From the NCBI GenBank assembly GCA_018457135.1, contig JAGGDU010000067.1, positions 5,520-40,341 on the forward strand: a stretch of 34,822 nt of DNA, in the 5' to 3' direction. The stretch comes from Trichodesmium erythraeum GBRTRLIN201. GTDB lineage: Bacteria > Cyanobacteriota > Cyanobacteriia > Cyanobacteriales > Microcoleaceae. The stretch's first letter is position 1. The number at the start of each line of letters is the position of its first letter. Below the pieces are notes generated by a model. It had not been told where the DNA came from, ran no database searches, and saw only the letters and a list, made by a program, of their open reading frames with translations. This document shows, one piece after another, positions 17,673-27,935 of this stretch. The position numbers and the translations under genes are program-made.

Positions 17673-18095
17673 CATTCCCTTGAAAAATTGCTTCAAAATA
17701 AAAAGTGGAAAGAAGCTGATTTAGAAACTAAATATATTATGCTAAAGTTTGCAGGAAGAATTGATCAAGGATGGTTAGATAAATCATCCCTAGAAAATTT
17801 CCCGACTAAAGTTATTCTTCAAATAGATCAACTTTGGCGACAATATTCTGATGAACGTTTTGGCTTTGCTACACAGAAGCGTATCTATTTAGAAACTGGT
17901 AATAAATTAGAACAAATAAATTGGGAAACCTATAATCATTTTGGTGAAAAAGTTGGTTGGCGAGAAGGGGGAATGTGGAAAAATTACTTCGATCTAGAAT
18001 TTTCTCTGAATTCACCAGAAGGTCATCTTCCATTCTGTTGTGCTGGTTTTAATGTTTGCTTCATTGCTCATCTAGCCCTTCTGAAAGACTTATGA
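17673..18095 (+). pseudogene. GUN4 domain cut off from the upstream kinase by one in-frame stop
   Basis: Directly after TAA 17670-17672, in the same frame, the sequence reads HSLEKLLQNKKWKEADLET and continues as a complete GUN4 domain: the fPT..I..ID-LW block, then SDERFGFATQKRIY, then VGWREGG and PEGHLPF. GUN4 binds porphyrins (Mg-protoporphyrin), and the stand-alone protein activates Mg-chelatase. In cyanobacteria the domain is also found fused to kinases and other signalling domains. There is no ATG, no Shine-Dalgarno and no start before the first GUN4 helix; the first in-frame TTG (17688) would already truncate it. So this looks like the C-terminus of a 1345-codon fusion broken by a recent nonsense change, a sequencing error, or readthrough. 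The domain shows no other damage. Confidence 0.8.
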
Positions 18096-18457
18096 TCATC
18101 TACATGAATCTTTGATTTTCTCTAAATAATCAGTTCTATTCCTGCTTCACCTCGGCAACCTCAGCGTTCTCTCAAAATCTATAATTTTCTATATAAACTT
18201 TCAATTATAGTTATCGTAGTGGAAAATCTTCATATCTTAGGAAGAATATCATATCCGAATCATCAGTGATCAAAAAGTTTTTGTTTGTAGTAAAGCGATC
18301 GCCTTATTCGCCGTAAGTGCTAATTCTCTCCTCCTGCTTTCTGCCTCCCGCCTTACCTCCTCCAAAGTGTAAGTATTGAACCTAGAGAGCGAATGCCATG
18401 TAGAGGGCGAATGCTAGAAAACCCCCACTAGATATGGGGTTTGTGTGTAAGCCCTAT
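18096..18457. other. Intergenic region before the second tnpB relic
   Basis: No gene. It has a HIP1 octamer near 18295 and a hairpin AAACCCC (18419-18425) with GGGGTTT (18436-18442) that lacks a T-run. The words CCTCGGCAACCTCAGCG and CTGCCTCCCGCCTTA are typical filler in cyanobacterial spacers. Confidence 0.5.
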
Positions 18458-18780
18458 AAATTAACTACTTATTTGACTCTTAACCACAGACAAATAGTAA
18501 TAGAAGACTTAAATGTATCGGGAATCTCAAACTGTTGATTTGTGTTGCAGTCTTTACTGTTATCAGAACTTGTTTTCAATTGCAAACACTGCAATTAAAG
18601 CTCGTGAGCGATACTTGAATGCAGCCTTAAATTTAGCTACAGTTAGTCAGTTCATTCCGTGTGCCTGTGAACTAGATCGCACCGACATTGCCAGAATAAA
18701 GTAGGAACAAAAATAGATCAAAAATCAGATAATGATAGATTTTATGAATTTTTTGTAGATTTCTGGGAACGGAATGAACT
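18458..18780 (+). pseudogene. Fragment of a second, unrelated-type tnpB
   Basis: Three pieces in three frames match TnpB in the right order. KLTTYLTLNHRQIVIEDLNV (from 18458) carries the RuvC-II glutamate motif. ERYLNAALNLATVSQF with ELDRTDIARIK (about 18600-18704) is the RuvC-III region with the Asp replaced. VGTKIDQKSDNDRFYEFF (about 18700-18755) is the usual C-terminal tail. The frame changes and the missing zinc finger show an old, dead copy. It differs from the 4322-5137 copy, whose RuvC-II part is deleted. Confidence 0.75.
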
Positions 18781-18856
18781 TGCCAAAATTGTGGTGCACA
18801 CCATGACCGCCAGACACTAAATTAAAATTATAGCGCTAGTCTTTCGGTAATTTTAG

Positions 18857-19348
18857 CTAGCCACCATAATTCCAGCCTGTATTTTCTAATAACAGAGGAT
18901 CTCCCTCACGATGCACACCTGCTGCAATTACTTCTCCTACATACACAGTATGATCCCCTTTTTCGACAGCACCCATAACTCTACATTCAACATAGCCAAG
19001 AGTATCAGAAATAATTGGACAACCAGTTTCCCCCAAATAAAATTCTACCTCTTCAAATTTATTTCCCACACGACGTTGAGGTTTGAAAAACTGTTGAGCT
19101 AAATCTTTTTGCTCTGCTCCTAAGAAACTAAGGGAAAATACTCCACTAGTCTTAATCATGGTATGGGATATAGAAGATTTATTAACACAGTTAACAATTA
19201 GGGGAGGCTTAAAAGATGCTTGCATTACCCAACTAGCTGTAAAGCCGTTTACTTCATCCCCATCTTTAACACCACAAATGTATAATCCATGGGGAATTTT
19301 ACGCAGTATAGTTTTTTTTGCCTGTTCGTCTAGCAAAGTTTTACCCAC
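18857..19348 (-). CDS. Flavin reductase domain protein (FMN-binding split barrel)
   Basis: This 163-residue protein has the flavin reductase-like fold: GLYICGVKDGDEVNGFTASW at the N-terminus, then QASFKPPLIVNCVNKSS, FSLSFLG and the C-terminal DHTVYVGEVIAAGV. The same module forms the C-terminal domain of cyanobacterial flavodiiron (Flv) proteins, where it passes electrons from NAD(P)H to FMN. Here it is stand-alone, with no metallo-beta-lactamase or flavodoxin part in the window. The start is GTG at 19348; no in-frame ATG is available upstream. A small cytoplasmic flavin oxidoreductase is the best description. Partner unknown. Confidence 0.85.
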   Translation of the reverse strand: MGKTLLDEQAKKTILRKIPHGLYICGVKDGDEVNGFTASWVMQASFKPPLIVNCVNKSSISHTMIKTSGVFSLSFLGAEQKDLAQQFFKPQRRVGNKFEEVEFYLGETGCPIISDTLGYVECRVMGAVEKGDHTVYVGEVIAAGVHREGDPLLLENTGWNYGG

Positions 19349-19828
19349 TATGTACTAAGAATTTAACATTTTTTATTTTACCTGAAGTGATTAAAATTCA
19401 TCTTACACTAAACATTTTCAGCGCTTACCCATACTTCACATAAGGACCCCATTTTTAGGAATGAATCGCATTTGTCCTCACGGTCATTACATAGCCGTGG
19501 GTAAGTCTTAATATTAGGATTTTAAAATTAAACTAATATCATACCTTAAAGTCTATTATCAACAAGAGCCATAAACTAGAGCTTATTGATAGTTGCCAAC
19601 TTTAAAAAATAGATAACAAGTTTTGTGGTATAATAAAAAATTTTATTAACTAATTAAATATTTTTAATTACACATTTTTGAGTTATAAACTCTAAATATA
19701 TTGTGGCACTATAGTTTTGATAATTCCTATATAGTTGATTTACACTTATGTATTTGTGAGTCAGGCAGAAATTTCGTACTCATAAAATAAAAACCGCTAT
19801 AAATTCTAACCACAACAATAAATATCCT
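19349..19828. other. Intergenic region between flavin reductase and solute-binding protein genes
   Basis: No gene seen. The block 19441-19500 is less AT-rich than its surroundings and folds CACGG (19479-19483) with CCGTG (19495-19499); it may be a mobile-element remnant, but I cannot assign it. The rest is AT-rich divergent promoter space. Confidence 0.4.
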
Positions 19829-21652
19829 ATGTCTTCCCTAAACAAATTGATCCAAAAATTCACTCATCACAAAAATTGGCCCTTCAGATTAATAATATTA
19901 ACAATTGCTTCAATAGCGATCGCCTGCAACAACATCAAAACCCCCACCACAACCTCAGAAACACTCACCGCTCCCGAAACAGATACTTTAGTTTGGGCTA
20001 GATATAAAGACTCCGACACCCTTGACCCCCACAAAACAACATCACCCTTATCCAGACAAATAATAGACCAAATCTACGATACCCTGCTTACTTTCGACGA
20101 CCAAGGCAAAATTCAACCTAACCTAGCCAAAGAATGGTCAGTCAACGACAATGGCCAAGAATATACCTTCAAACTCAACGAAAACATCAAATGCCACGAC
20201 GGCAAAACCTTTAACGCTAATGCCGTAAAATTTACCATAGACAGAGCCATAGACCCCGAAACAGAAAATAACATCAAAGACAGTTGGGGGCCAATAGAAA
20301 CAGTAGAAGTCGTAGACGATCTGACAGTTAAAGTAAAAATGACTGAACCCTTTAGCCCTTTTCCTCGTTTTCTAGCCGACCCTTACTCTAGCATGATTTG
20401 TCCCTCAGCCATAAAAACTTACAACAACAAATTTGGTATAGACGGAGTCATAGGTACAGGTCCTTTTGAATTTGTAGAATGGACTCAAGGGGAACAACTT
20501 GTACTGAAAGCTAACCCAAACTACAAAAATTATGGGAGACCCGTAGAAAATTCTGGAACTCCTTATATCAAGAAATTAGTAATAAAAACCATTCCGGAAA
20601 TAGAAGCTCGTTTAGCAGGTATTAATTCTGGAAAAATTCATTTAACTGAACCTCCAATAGCAGAAATTTCTAATCTAAAGCAAGACTCTAATTTAAAACT
20701 TTATACTGCTAAAAATACTGGGCAAATAGTATTTTTAGAATTCGTTACTTCTCGAGCGCCTTTCAATAAAAAAAAGGCAAGACAAGCAATAGCTTATGGA
20801 ATAGATGTGAAAAAAGCAACAGAAGAAATCTTAGCAAATTTAGCTAAACCTGCAGAATGTCCCATCGTCAATGTTATGTTCCCTAATGATGGTAAACTTT
20901 GTTCAGAGTTTAGTATTAAACCAGACCCAGAAAAGGCAAAAACCCTACTAAAAGAACTTGGTTATAGTAAAGATAAACCATTAGAAGTAACTCTCCTAAC
21001 TTGGAAAGGAGGAAACCGTGAAAAAATCCTCGAAAATTTTCAAACTCAACTAAAAGTTGTGGGAATAAAAGCCAATTTAGAGACAATGGATATTGGCAGT
21101 CTGAATGCCAGAATAAAACAGGAGAATAGTCAAGCAGAAGGCAGAGGTGTTATTGATATGATGGGATGGTCTTGGTACGACCCAGATTTTCTTTATAAAT
21201 TGTGGCATTCTCCCGGTTGGATGGGAGGTTATCACAGTGATGAACTTGATAAATTACTAACAGAAATGCGCACTGCAACTAATTCTAAAGAACAGCAAGA
21301 AAAAGTTGTGGCAGTTCAAAAATATTTGCTTAATAATGCTGTGATGGTGCCACTTTATAGTCCTGGTTGGATGTGGAATTATGTTAGTAGTTTGAATGTA
21401 GAAGGTTTTAATATTGGAGCTTTTAATCGACCTTTATTTAATGATATAAAATTATCGACTACTACGGAAAAAAAAGAAGGATTTCAGTCTCCTGCAAGTT
21501 CTGAAAAAGAAGTAGTAGAGGAGAAAATTAATTCAGAAAAAAATATCAAAAATAAAGATTCTGTCTCTGAAAAAGAAGTAATAGAAGAGGAAGTTAATTC
21601 AGAAAAAAATATCAAAAATAAAGATTCTGTTGCTTCTCCAGAAAATGAATAG
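19829..21652 (+). CDS. Family 5 ABC-transporter solute-binding lipoprotein
   Basis: This 607-residue protein has a positively charged start, a hydrophobic stretch (20-32) and a lipobox ending IAIAC (C33), so it should be a lipoprotein. The mature part is a complete SBP_bac_5 domain (DTLDPHKTTSP, IYDTLLTFDDQG, GTGPFEFVEW, ARQAIAYGID), the family that binds peptides, nickel, glutathione or opines. Ligand not predictable. No permease or ATPase gene is in the window, so it is an orphan subunit. After about residue 550 a hydrophilic tail includes a 22-residue unit repeated twice, absent from typical family members. Codons for the lipobox contain a HIP1 octamer. The start ATG 19829 lacks a strong ribosome binding site. 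Confidence 0.92.
   Translation: MSSLNKLIQKFTHHKNWPFRLIILTIASIAIACNNIKTPTTTSETLTAPETDTLVWARYKDSDTLDPHKTTSPLSRQIIDQIYDTLLTFDDQGKIQPNLAKEWSVNDNGQEYTFKLNENIKCHDGKTFNANAVKFTIDRAIDPETENNIKDSWGPIETVEVVDDLTVKVKMTEPFSPFPRFLADPYSSMICPSAIKTYNNKFGIDGVIGTGPFEFVEWTQGEQLVLKANPNYKNYGRPVENSGTPYIKKLVIKTIPEIEARLAGINSGKIHLTEPPIAEISNLKQDSNLKLYTAKNTGQIVFLEFVTSRAPFNKKKARQAIAYGIDVKKATEEILANLAKPAECPIVNVMFPNDGKLCSEFSIKPDPEKAKTLLKELGYSKDKPLEVTLLTWKGGNREKILENFQTQLKVVGIKANLETMDIGSLNARIKQENSQAEGRGVIDMMGWSWYDPDFLYKLWHSPGWMGGYHSDELDKLLTEMRTATNSKEQQEKVVAVQKYLLNNAVMVPLYSPGWMWNYVSSLNVEGFNIGAFNRPLFNDIKLSTTTEKKEGFQSPASSEKEVVEEKINSEKNIKNKDSVSEKEVIEEEVNSEKNIKNKDSVASPENE
21500..21631 (+). repeat. 66-bp tandem duplication in the solute-binding protein tail
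   Basis: Two adjacent 66-bp units (21500-21565 and 21566-21631) encode SEKEVVEEKINSEKNIKNKD and SEKEVIEEEVNSEKNIKNKD, each followed by SV. The second half of each unit is identical at DNA level. The tail is acidic and lysine-rich, probably disordered. Confidence 0.92.
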
Positions 21653-21731
21653 GAAGTATAAGTTTTTCCTTGATTTGATTAAATAAATAATTTAGGGTTT
21701 GCTGATTAAATCTAAAAGCATTGACAGATAA

Positions 21732-21766
21732 AGGCACTTGCTTTTTTGGGGATGAAAAAAGTGCCT
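21732..21766 (+). terminator. Candidate terminator of the solute-binding protein gene
   Basis: AGGCACTT followed by a T-rich stretch pairs with AAAAAAGTGCCT (21755-21766) with a small bulge, 80 nt after the stop. There is no T-run after the stem, so it may be a 3' stability hairpin. Confidence 0.4.
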
Positions 21767-22055
21767 AGTATCGCATCTAAAACCCTCAAAAAGTTAATAT
21801 TTTGGACAGAATAATTGCATAAAAATCAAAGGACAAAATATCCGACCACTTCTCCTATAATACTCTTGAGTTGTTTTTCTAATACATATTTTAAGATTGC
21901 TTTTCTTCGCGGGTGGGTAGTCTGAGATCAAAAATGTATAGGTTGAAGGACTATAATGTTGATTAGTCTTGTAATTCTTACTTTGATGACCCTTGATGAA
22001 TGTATGAATTGAATATACAGACTTTTAGAGAAATGAGAAATTAGTGTAATACTAA

Positions 22056-22145
22056 ATCTGGTTTAGACGGGAGCTTTATTCTCAACGTAAGGCAGAGGAA
22101 AAAAGGACTTATGCTGAAAGATTAGAAAATAATTTTAAATATTAG
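22056..22145 (+). pseudogene. Remnant of a Uma2 (DUF820)-type C-terminus
   Basis: The frame reads RRELYSQRKAEEKRTYAERLENNFKY then stop. Heptad-like ERQRAEEER...AERLE tails are typical ends of cyanobacterial Uma2 nuclease-fold proteins. Only this tail remains, and a stop lies just upstream. The low-complexity composition weakens the call. Confidence 0.35.
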
Positions 22146-22790
22146 CTTTTGATCACTGGATATGGTATTATTTACATATATGGTATTCCTAAATTTGCTT
22201 GTTCCACTAGGAAAAATAGTTAGGATTGGGAAATTTTCAAATATTTAAAAGCTTGTATAGTAAGCTTTACAGGATTTTATCACTGAACAACAGAACAGAA
22301 CAACACTTCTTCATTGACTCTAATTTTGGTTTGAGTCTTTTCTTCTGCTTCTTGAGTACAGCTTACTTTACTAGTACTTTATTTTTGAAAAATTGTATGT
22401 AATGACTTTTGAAGTGCTTATGTAGTTAAGTCAGATTAAGGGTAATAGTCTACAAGCAGTTATTTTTGCAGTTAGGCTCCTGAAAGTGAACGAGGAGATT
22501 TAATCATCAATATTACTAAATCTGCATAATAACTATTAAGGAAGGAAAAGGAACATTAATATTGTTATGAATCATAGTTTATGTAAAATAATAAAATACA
22601 TAGATAAATATGGTAAATAATTAATAATAAATAACTATATCTAATATGGTAAAGAGCACAAAAAAAATAACTATCTAAAAGATTTGTGTTTCGCTTCCCA
22701 AAATGAAACACAAATCCTAGCTGCTGCTATGTAAGTCCTTTAAACATAGTTATATTAAGTATTGGATAATTTTTAGAGATGTTTATTATA

Positions 22791-22831
22791 AAAAAAACCT
22801 GATAGTTAAATCAAAATTACTATAAACCAGG
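22791..22831 (-). terminator. Candidate hetR terminator
   Basis: On the minus strand CCTG-(GTTT)-ATAGT pairs with ACTATCAGG, followed by a run of at least seven T, about 50 nt after the hetR stop. A 4-nt bulge weakens the stem. Confidence 0.5.
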
Positions 22832-22879
22832 AGTTAGAAGTTATTCTAGCTCCCAAGCTATAAAAACTTCATAATTAGA

Positions 22880-25069
<2,190 letters not shown>

Positions 25070-25342
25070 TCAGCGTCCACTACCACGATGAGGGATAAGA
25101 TCCTGATTATCTTGCCCAGAAGTAGGAATTATACTGAAAAATTTATATTTTTTTCGGATACCTTCTCCACTAGGAACAGTTTCTAAATCTCCATGATTGT
25201 TTACAGCATTGCCTCTACCTGCGTGTTGTGTTAAAAAATTTGCAGATAATTCAAGTTCATTTGCAGTCATCAAAGCTTGGCTACTAGAAGTATTACCAAG
25301 TAATAATAAAAAAGAGATAATGATAGGCGTATAATTTTGCAT
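25070..25342 (-). CDS. patX: PatX, secreted precursor of the RGSGR inhibitor peptide
   Basis: The product is 90 residues with an N-terminal signal peptide (hydrophobic IIISFLLLLG, likely cleavage after SSSQA near residue 23). A polar mature part of about 65 residues ends exactly in HRGSGR. The C-terminal RGSGR pentapeptide is the PatS/PatX signature that binds HetR and blocks its DNA binding. PatX is described as the ancient RG(S/T)GR protein found with hetR across filamentous cyanobacteria, which fits this location upstream of hetR. It is expected to be exported and processed to a diffusible peptide that sets the spacing of specialised cells. ATG 25342; no obvious Shine-Dalgarno. An inverted repeat lies directly upstream. 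Confidence 0.93.
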   Translation of the reverse strand: MQNYTPIIISFLLLLGNTSSSQALMTANELELSANFLTQHAGRGNAVNNHGDLETVPSGEGIRKKYKFFSIIPTSGQDNQDLIPHRGSGR

Positions 25343-25729
25343 AGGTTACGTCCGTCTGAGAGTGTCTACTTTCTGATACGGACTGTTAGGAACAAATCAG
25401 GATAGTTAGGAAATAATTTGTCAGTTCAATATATAGAAAAGGCTGTAGTGTACAAAGATATTGAGAGAAATTTTTATCAGGAGTAAATATTAACTTAGAA
25501 CTTAAATAAATCTAAAGATTATTGCAATTAGCCAGTAAAATTTAAAAGTTTATTCCCATAATTATCGGGTGTTTTACCATTAGATAGTAAATAAAAATAT
25601 CAAGAACTGAATGGCCAAAAAAATATTGTTTTCTGGCAAAAAATTTGGTTAGACAATATGTATTAACTACTAATTCACAAATACAGGTAAAATATAACTT
25701 TAGTAAAAACTAAAAAAAATCAAGCTAAA
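25343..25729. other. Divergent promoter region of patX and cysC
   Basis: Just before patX lies a short inverted repeat, GTCCGT (25350-25355) and ACGGAC (25378-25383), and a near-match to an NtcA box. The remainder toward cysC is AT-rich with nothing recognisable. Confidence 0.45.
25350..25383 (-). promoter_or_regulatory. Inverted repeat upstream of patX
   Basis: GTCCGT and ACGGAC are exact 6-bp complements with a 22-nt loop, ending 8 nt before the patX start. It could be an operator or a 5' UTR hairpin affecting translation, since no ribosome binding site is visible. Function is inferred from position only. Confidence 0.35.
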
Positions 25730-26257
25730 ATGGAAAAAGGATTTATTCTGTGGTTTACGGGGTTAAGTGGAGCTGGTAAAACAACTATCAGCAAAATTGT
25801 GGCAGAAAAATTAAAACAAAGAGGTCGGAAAGTAGAAATATTAGATGGGGATATAGTCAGAGAAAACTTATCAAAAGGGTTGACTTTTAGCAAAGCGGAC
25901 CGAGATATAAATATCCGGCGCATCGGATTTGTAGCTCATCTCTTAAGCAGGAATGGAGTAGTGGCGATAACTGCAGCAATTAGTCCTTACAAAGCAGTAC
26001 GCAATGAAATTAGAGAAATGGATGAAAATTTTATAGAAGTTTATATCAATGCACCTTTAGAAGTATGTGAACAACGTGATGTTAAGGGGTTATATGGTAA
26101 AGCTAGGGCTGGAGAAATTAAAAATTTTACCGGTATTGATGATCCTTACGAACCACCAAATAATCCAGAAATTACTTGTTGCACAGATAAAGAAAGTTTA
26201 GATGAAAGTGTAGCTAATGTAATTAGTAGTTTAGAAAAACTAGGTTATTTGGTTTGA
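25730..26257 (+). CDS. cysC: Adenylyl-sulfate (APS) kinase
   Basis: CysC phosphorylates adenosine 5'-phosphosulfate to PAPS, using ATP. The 175-residue protein has the P-loop GLSGAGKTT (11-19), LDGD (38-41) with IVRENLSKGLTFS, DRDINIRRIGF, ISPY around Ser85 (family phospho-serine position) and the substrate lid KGLYGKARAGEIKNFTGIDD. These are all canonical, and length is normal. The polysaccharide export gene starts 22 nt downstream, so the two likely form an operon. This suggests that PAPS made here supports sulfation of an exported polysaccharide rather than, or besides, sulfate assimilation. No sulfotransferase is in the window. Confidence 0.96.
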   Translation: MEKGFILWFTGLSGAGKTTISKIVAEKLKQRGRKVEILDGDIVRENLSKGLTFSKADRDINIRRIGFVAHLLSRNGVVAITAAISPYKAVRNEIREMDENFIEVYINAPLEVCEQRDVKGLYGKARAGEIKNFTGIDDPYEPPNNPEITCCTDKESLDESVANVISSLEKLGYLV

Positions 26258-26279
26258 AATTAGAGCAAGGGAGTGATCA

Positions 26280-27935
26280 ATGAAGCAACAAGAATCAATA
26301 AATAAAGAAGATATCTTTAGCCGAAAATTATCTTTATCCCAGGTTTTAAGTTGTGGAATAATAGTTATATTATGCATTTTTTGGGAAGTTTCATATTCGG
26401 CACTTGCTCACACCCTACTCCAGGAAGACCAAACATTATCAGAAACCTCAACCTTACCAAAACTAAGAGAATCTTGGTCTAAAGAGCAAGAACCACAACC
26501 AACTCTATTAAATCTACCTCCAGAACTAATACTGATTCCTGAAACAGAAACACCTTTAAGTGTTTCAAAAGAGTACACACTTGGTCCTGGTGATCACGTT
26601 CAAATAGATGTTTTTAATATACCAGAATATAGTGGACAAAATGGGCAACATCAAGTACAAATTGATGGGACTCTTAATCTACCATTAATAGGTAAGGTTT
26701 ATGTTCAGGGAAGGACCTTGGAAAAAGCCAAAGGGTTAATTGAAGAAAAATATGGTGAGTATTTACAAATACCTATAGTTAACCTTAACTTATTAGCTGC
26801 ACGTCCATTAAGAATAGCGATCGCTGGAGAAGTTCAATATCCCGGTTCATACACAATTTCGCCTATAGTAAGTCTTGGGGGTAGTAGTAAAAGTGGGACT
26901 CAAATGCCTACAGTTACTAAAGCATTACAGGTAGCAGGTGGAGTAACAACTTCAGCAGATATTAGACAAATCAAAATTCGTCGTTTCCAACTCAACGCCC
27001 CAGAAGAACTAATCAATATTAATCTATGGGAACTTTTGCAAAGTGGCAACTTAGTTCAAGATATTTTTTTGCTGGATGGGGATACCTTATTTGTACCTAG
27101 TATTGCAGAAATTAACCCGGTAGAGTTAACTCAACTAGCAAGTGCTAACTTTGCTGGTACTAATAATAAACCTCTCAAAATTGCGGTGGTTGGAGAAGTA
27201 GCACGCCCTGGCCCATATATACTAGAAACAGATATTGACCAAAGTCAAGTTTTGCCTACAGCAGAGAAATCAGACTCTAGTGAAGCAGATAGCAATATTT
27301 CACTCCGTCAGAATACTAGGCTGCATACTGTGACTAAAGCAATTAAAATGGCGGGGGGTATTACTTTAAGTGCAGATATTAAAGAAATTAAGGTGCGCCG
27401 ACTAACTCGCGCTGGAGAGAAGCAAATTATTAAAGTAAATCTTTGGGAACTGCTGCAAAGTGGTGATTTAAGTCAAGATATAGTCTTACAGACAGGGGAT
27501 ACAATTTATGTGCCAGTAGCAAATGAAGTTGATTTAGATGAATTAGCTGAAGTTACGACTTCAAGTTTTTCTCTAGGTCAGCTCAAAATTAATGTTATTG
27601 GGGAAGTAGTTAAACCAGGAACAATATTGATAGATCCTAATAGTACACTTAATCAAGCTTTGTTGGCAGCAGGAGGTTTTAATCCATCAAGGGCAGAAAC
27701 AAAAGAAATAGAACTTATTCGCCTTAACCCTAATGGTACAGTTACTCGACGAAAAGTGCAAGTAGATTTTTCGGCAAAAGCTAATGAAGAAACAAATCCA
27801 GCTTTATTGCATAATGATGTAATTGTAGTTGGTCGTTCTAGTAGGGCAGCCTTTAGTGATAATATAGGAGGTGTTTTAGCTCCTTTTAATCCAATTAATA
27901 GAATTTTAGGGATATTTTTTGATATTTTTGATTGA
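26280..27935 (+). CDS. Wza-type polysaccharide export protein (SLBB repeats)
   Basis: This 551-residue protein has an N-terminal membrane or signal segment (about 22-44), then a Poly_export domain starting YTLGPGDHVQIDVFNIPEYSG-like at about 97-180 (PLIGKVYVQGRTLEKA). Two long SLBB-type domains follow (IAIAGEVQYPGSYTI ... DGDTLFVPS, and IAVVGEVARPGPYIL ... TGDTIYVP), then a third (INVIGEVVKPGTILI). Outer-membrane Wza channels export capsular or extracellular polysaccharide and work with Wzc. The cyanobacterial form lacks an obvious lipobox. GGGAG precedes the ATG by 7 nt. It follows cysC closely. Confidence 0.93.
   Translation: MKQQESINKEDIFSRKLSLSQVLSCGIIVILCIFWEVSYSALAHTLLQEDQTLSETSTLPKLRESWSKEQEPQPTLLNLPPELILIPETETPLSVSKEYTLGPGDHVQIDVFNIPEYSGQNGQHQVQIDGTLNLPLIGKVYVQGRTLEKAKGLIEEKYGEYLQIPIVNLNLLAARPLRIAIAGEVQYPGSYTISPIVSLGGSSKSGTQMPTVTKALQVAGGVTTSADIRQIKIRRFQLNAPEELININLWELLQSGNLVQDIFLLDGDTLFVPSIAEINPVELTQLASANFAGTNNKPLKIAVVGEVARPGPYILETDIDQSQVLPTAEKSDSSEADSNISLRQNTRLHTVTKAIKMAGGITLSADIKEIKVRRLTRAGEKQIIKVNLWELLQSGDLSQDIVLQTGDTIYVPVANEVDLDELAEVTTSSFSLGQLKINVIGEVVKPGTILIDPNSTLNQALLAAGGFNPSRAETKEIELIRLNPNGTVTRRKVQVDFSAKANEETNPALLHNDVIVVGRSSRAAFSDNIGGVLAPFNPINRILGIFFDIFD

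Larger units (their letters stand above)
21653..22879. other. 1.2-kb intergenic region with gene debris
   Basis: It contains a hairpin at 21732-21766, a short Uma2-like C-terminal remnant (22056-22145) and the hetR terminator (22791-22831). A GC-richer patch near 21905-21930 shows no assignable gene. Otherwise AT-rich. Confidence 0.5.

Noticed and set aside
17688-18095. Independent GUN4 gene starting at TTG 17688
   Set aside because: It lacks a ribosome binding site and would cut off the first residues of the GUN4 domain, which continue in frame up to the upstream stop.
21900-22000. Minus-strand transposase or antitoxin fragment near the GC-richer patch
   Set aside because: Frames read protein-like words only if a frameshift is assumed, and no family motif is visible.
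25366-25379. NtcA box upstream of patX (CTA-N8-TAC)
   Set aside because: One mismatch to GTA-N8-TAC, and on the patX strand it lies only 24-37 nt from the start codon, too close for the usual box-to-minus-10 spacing.
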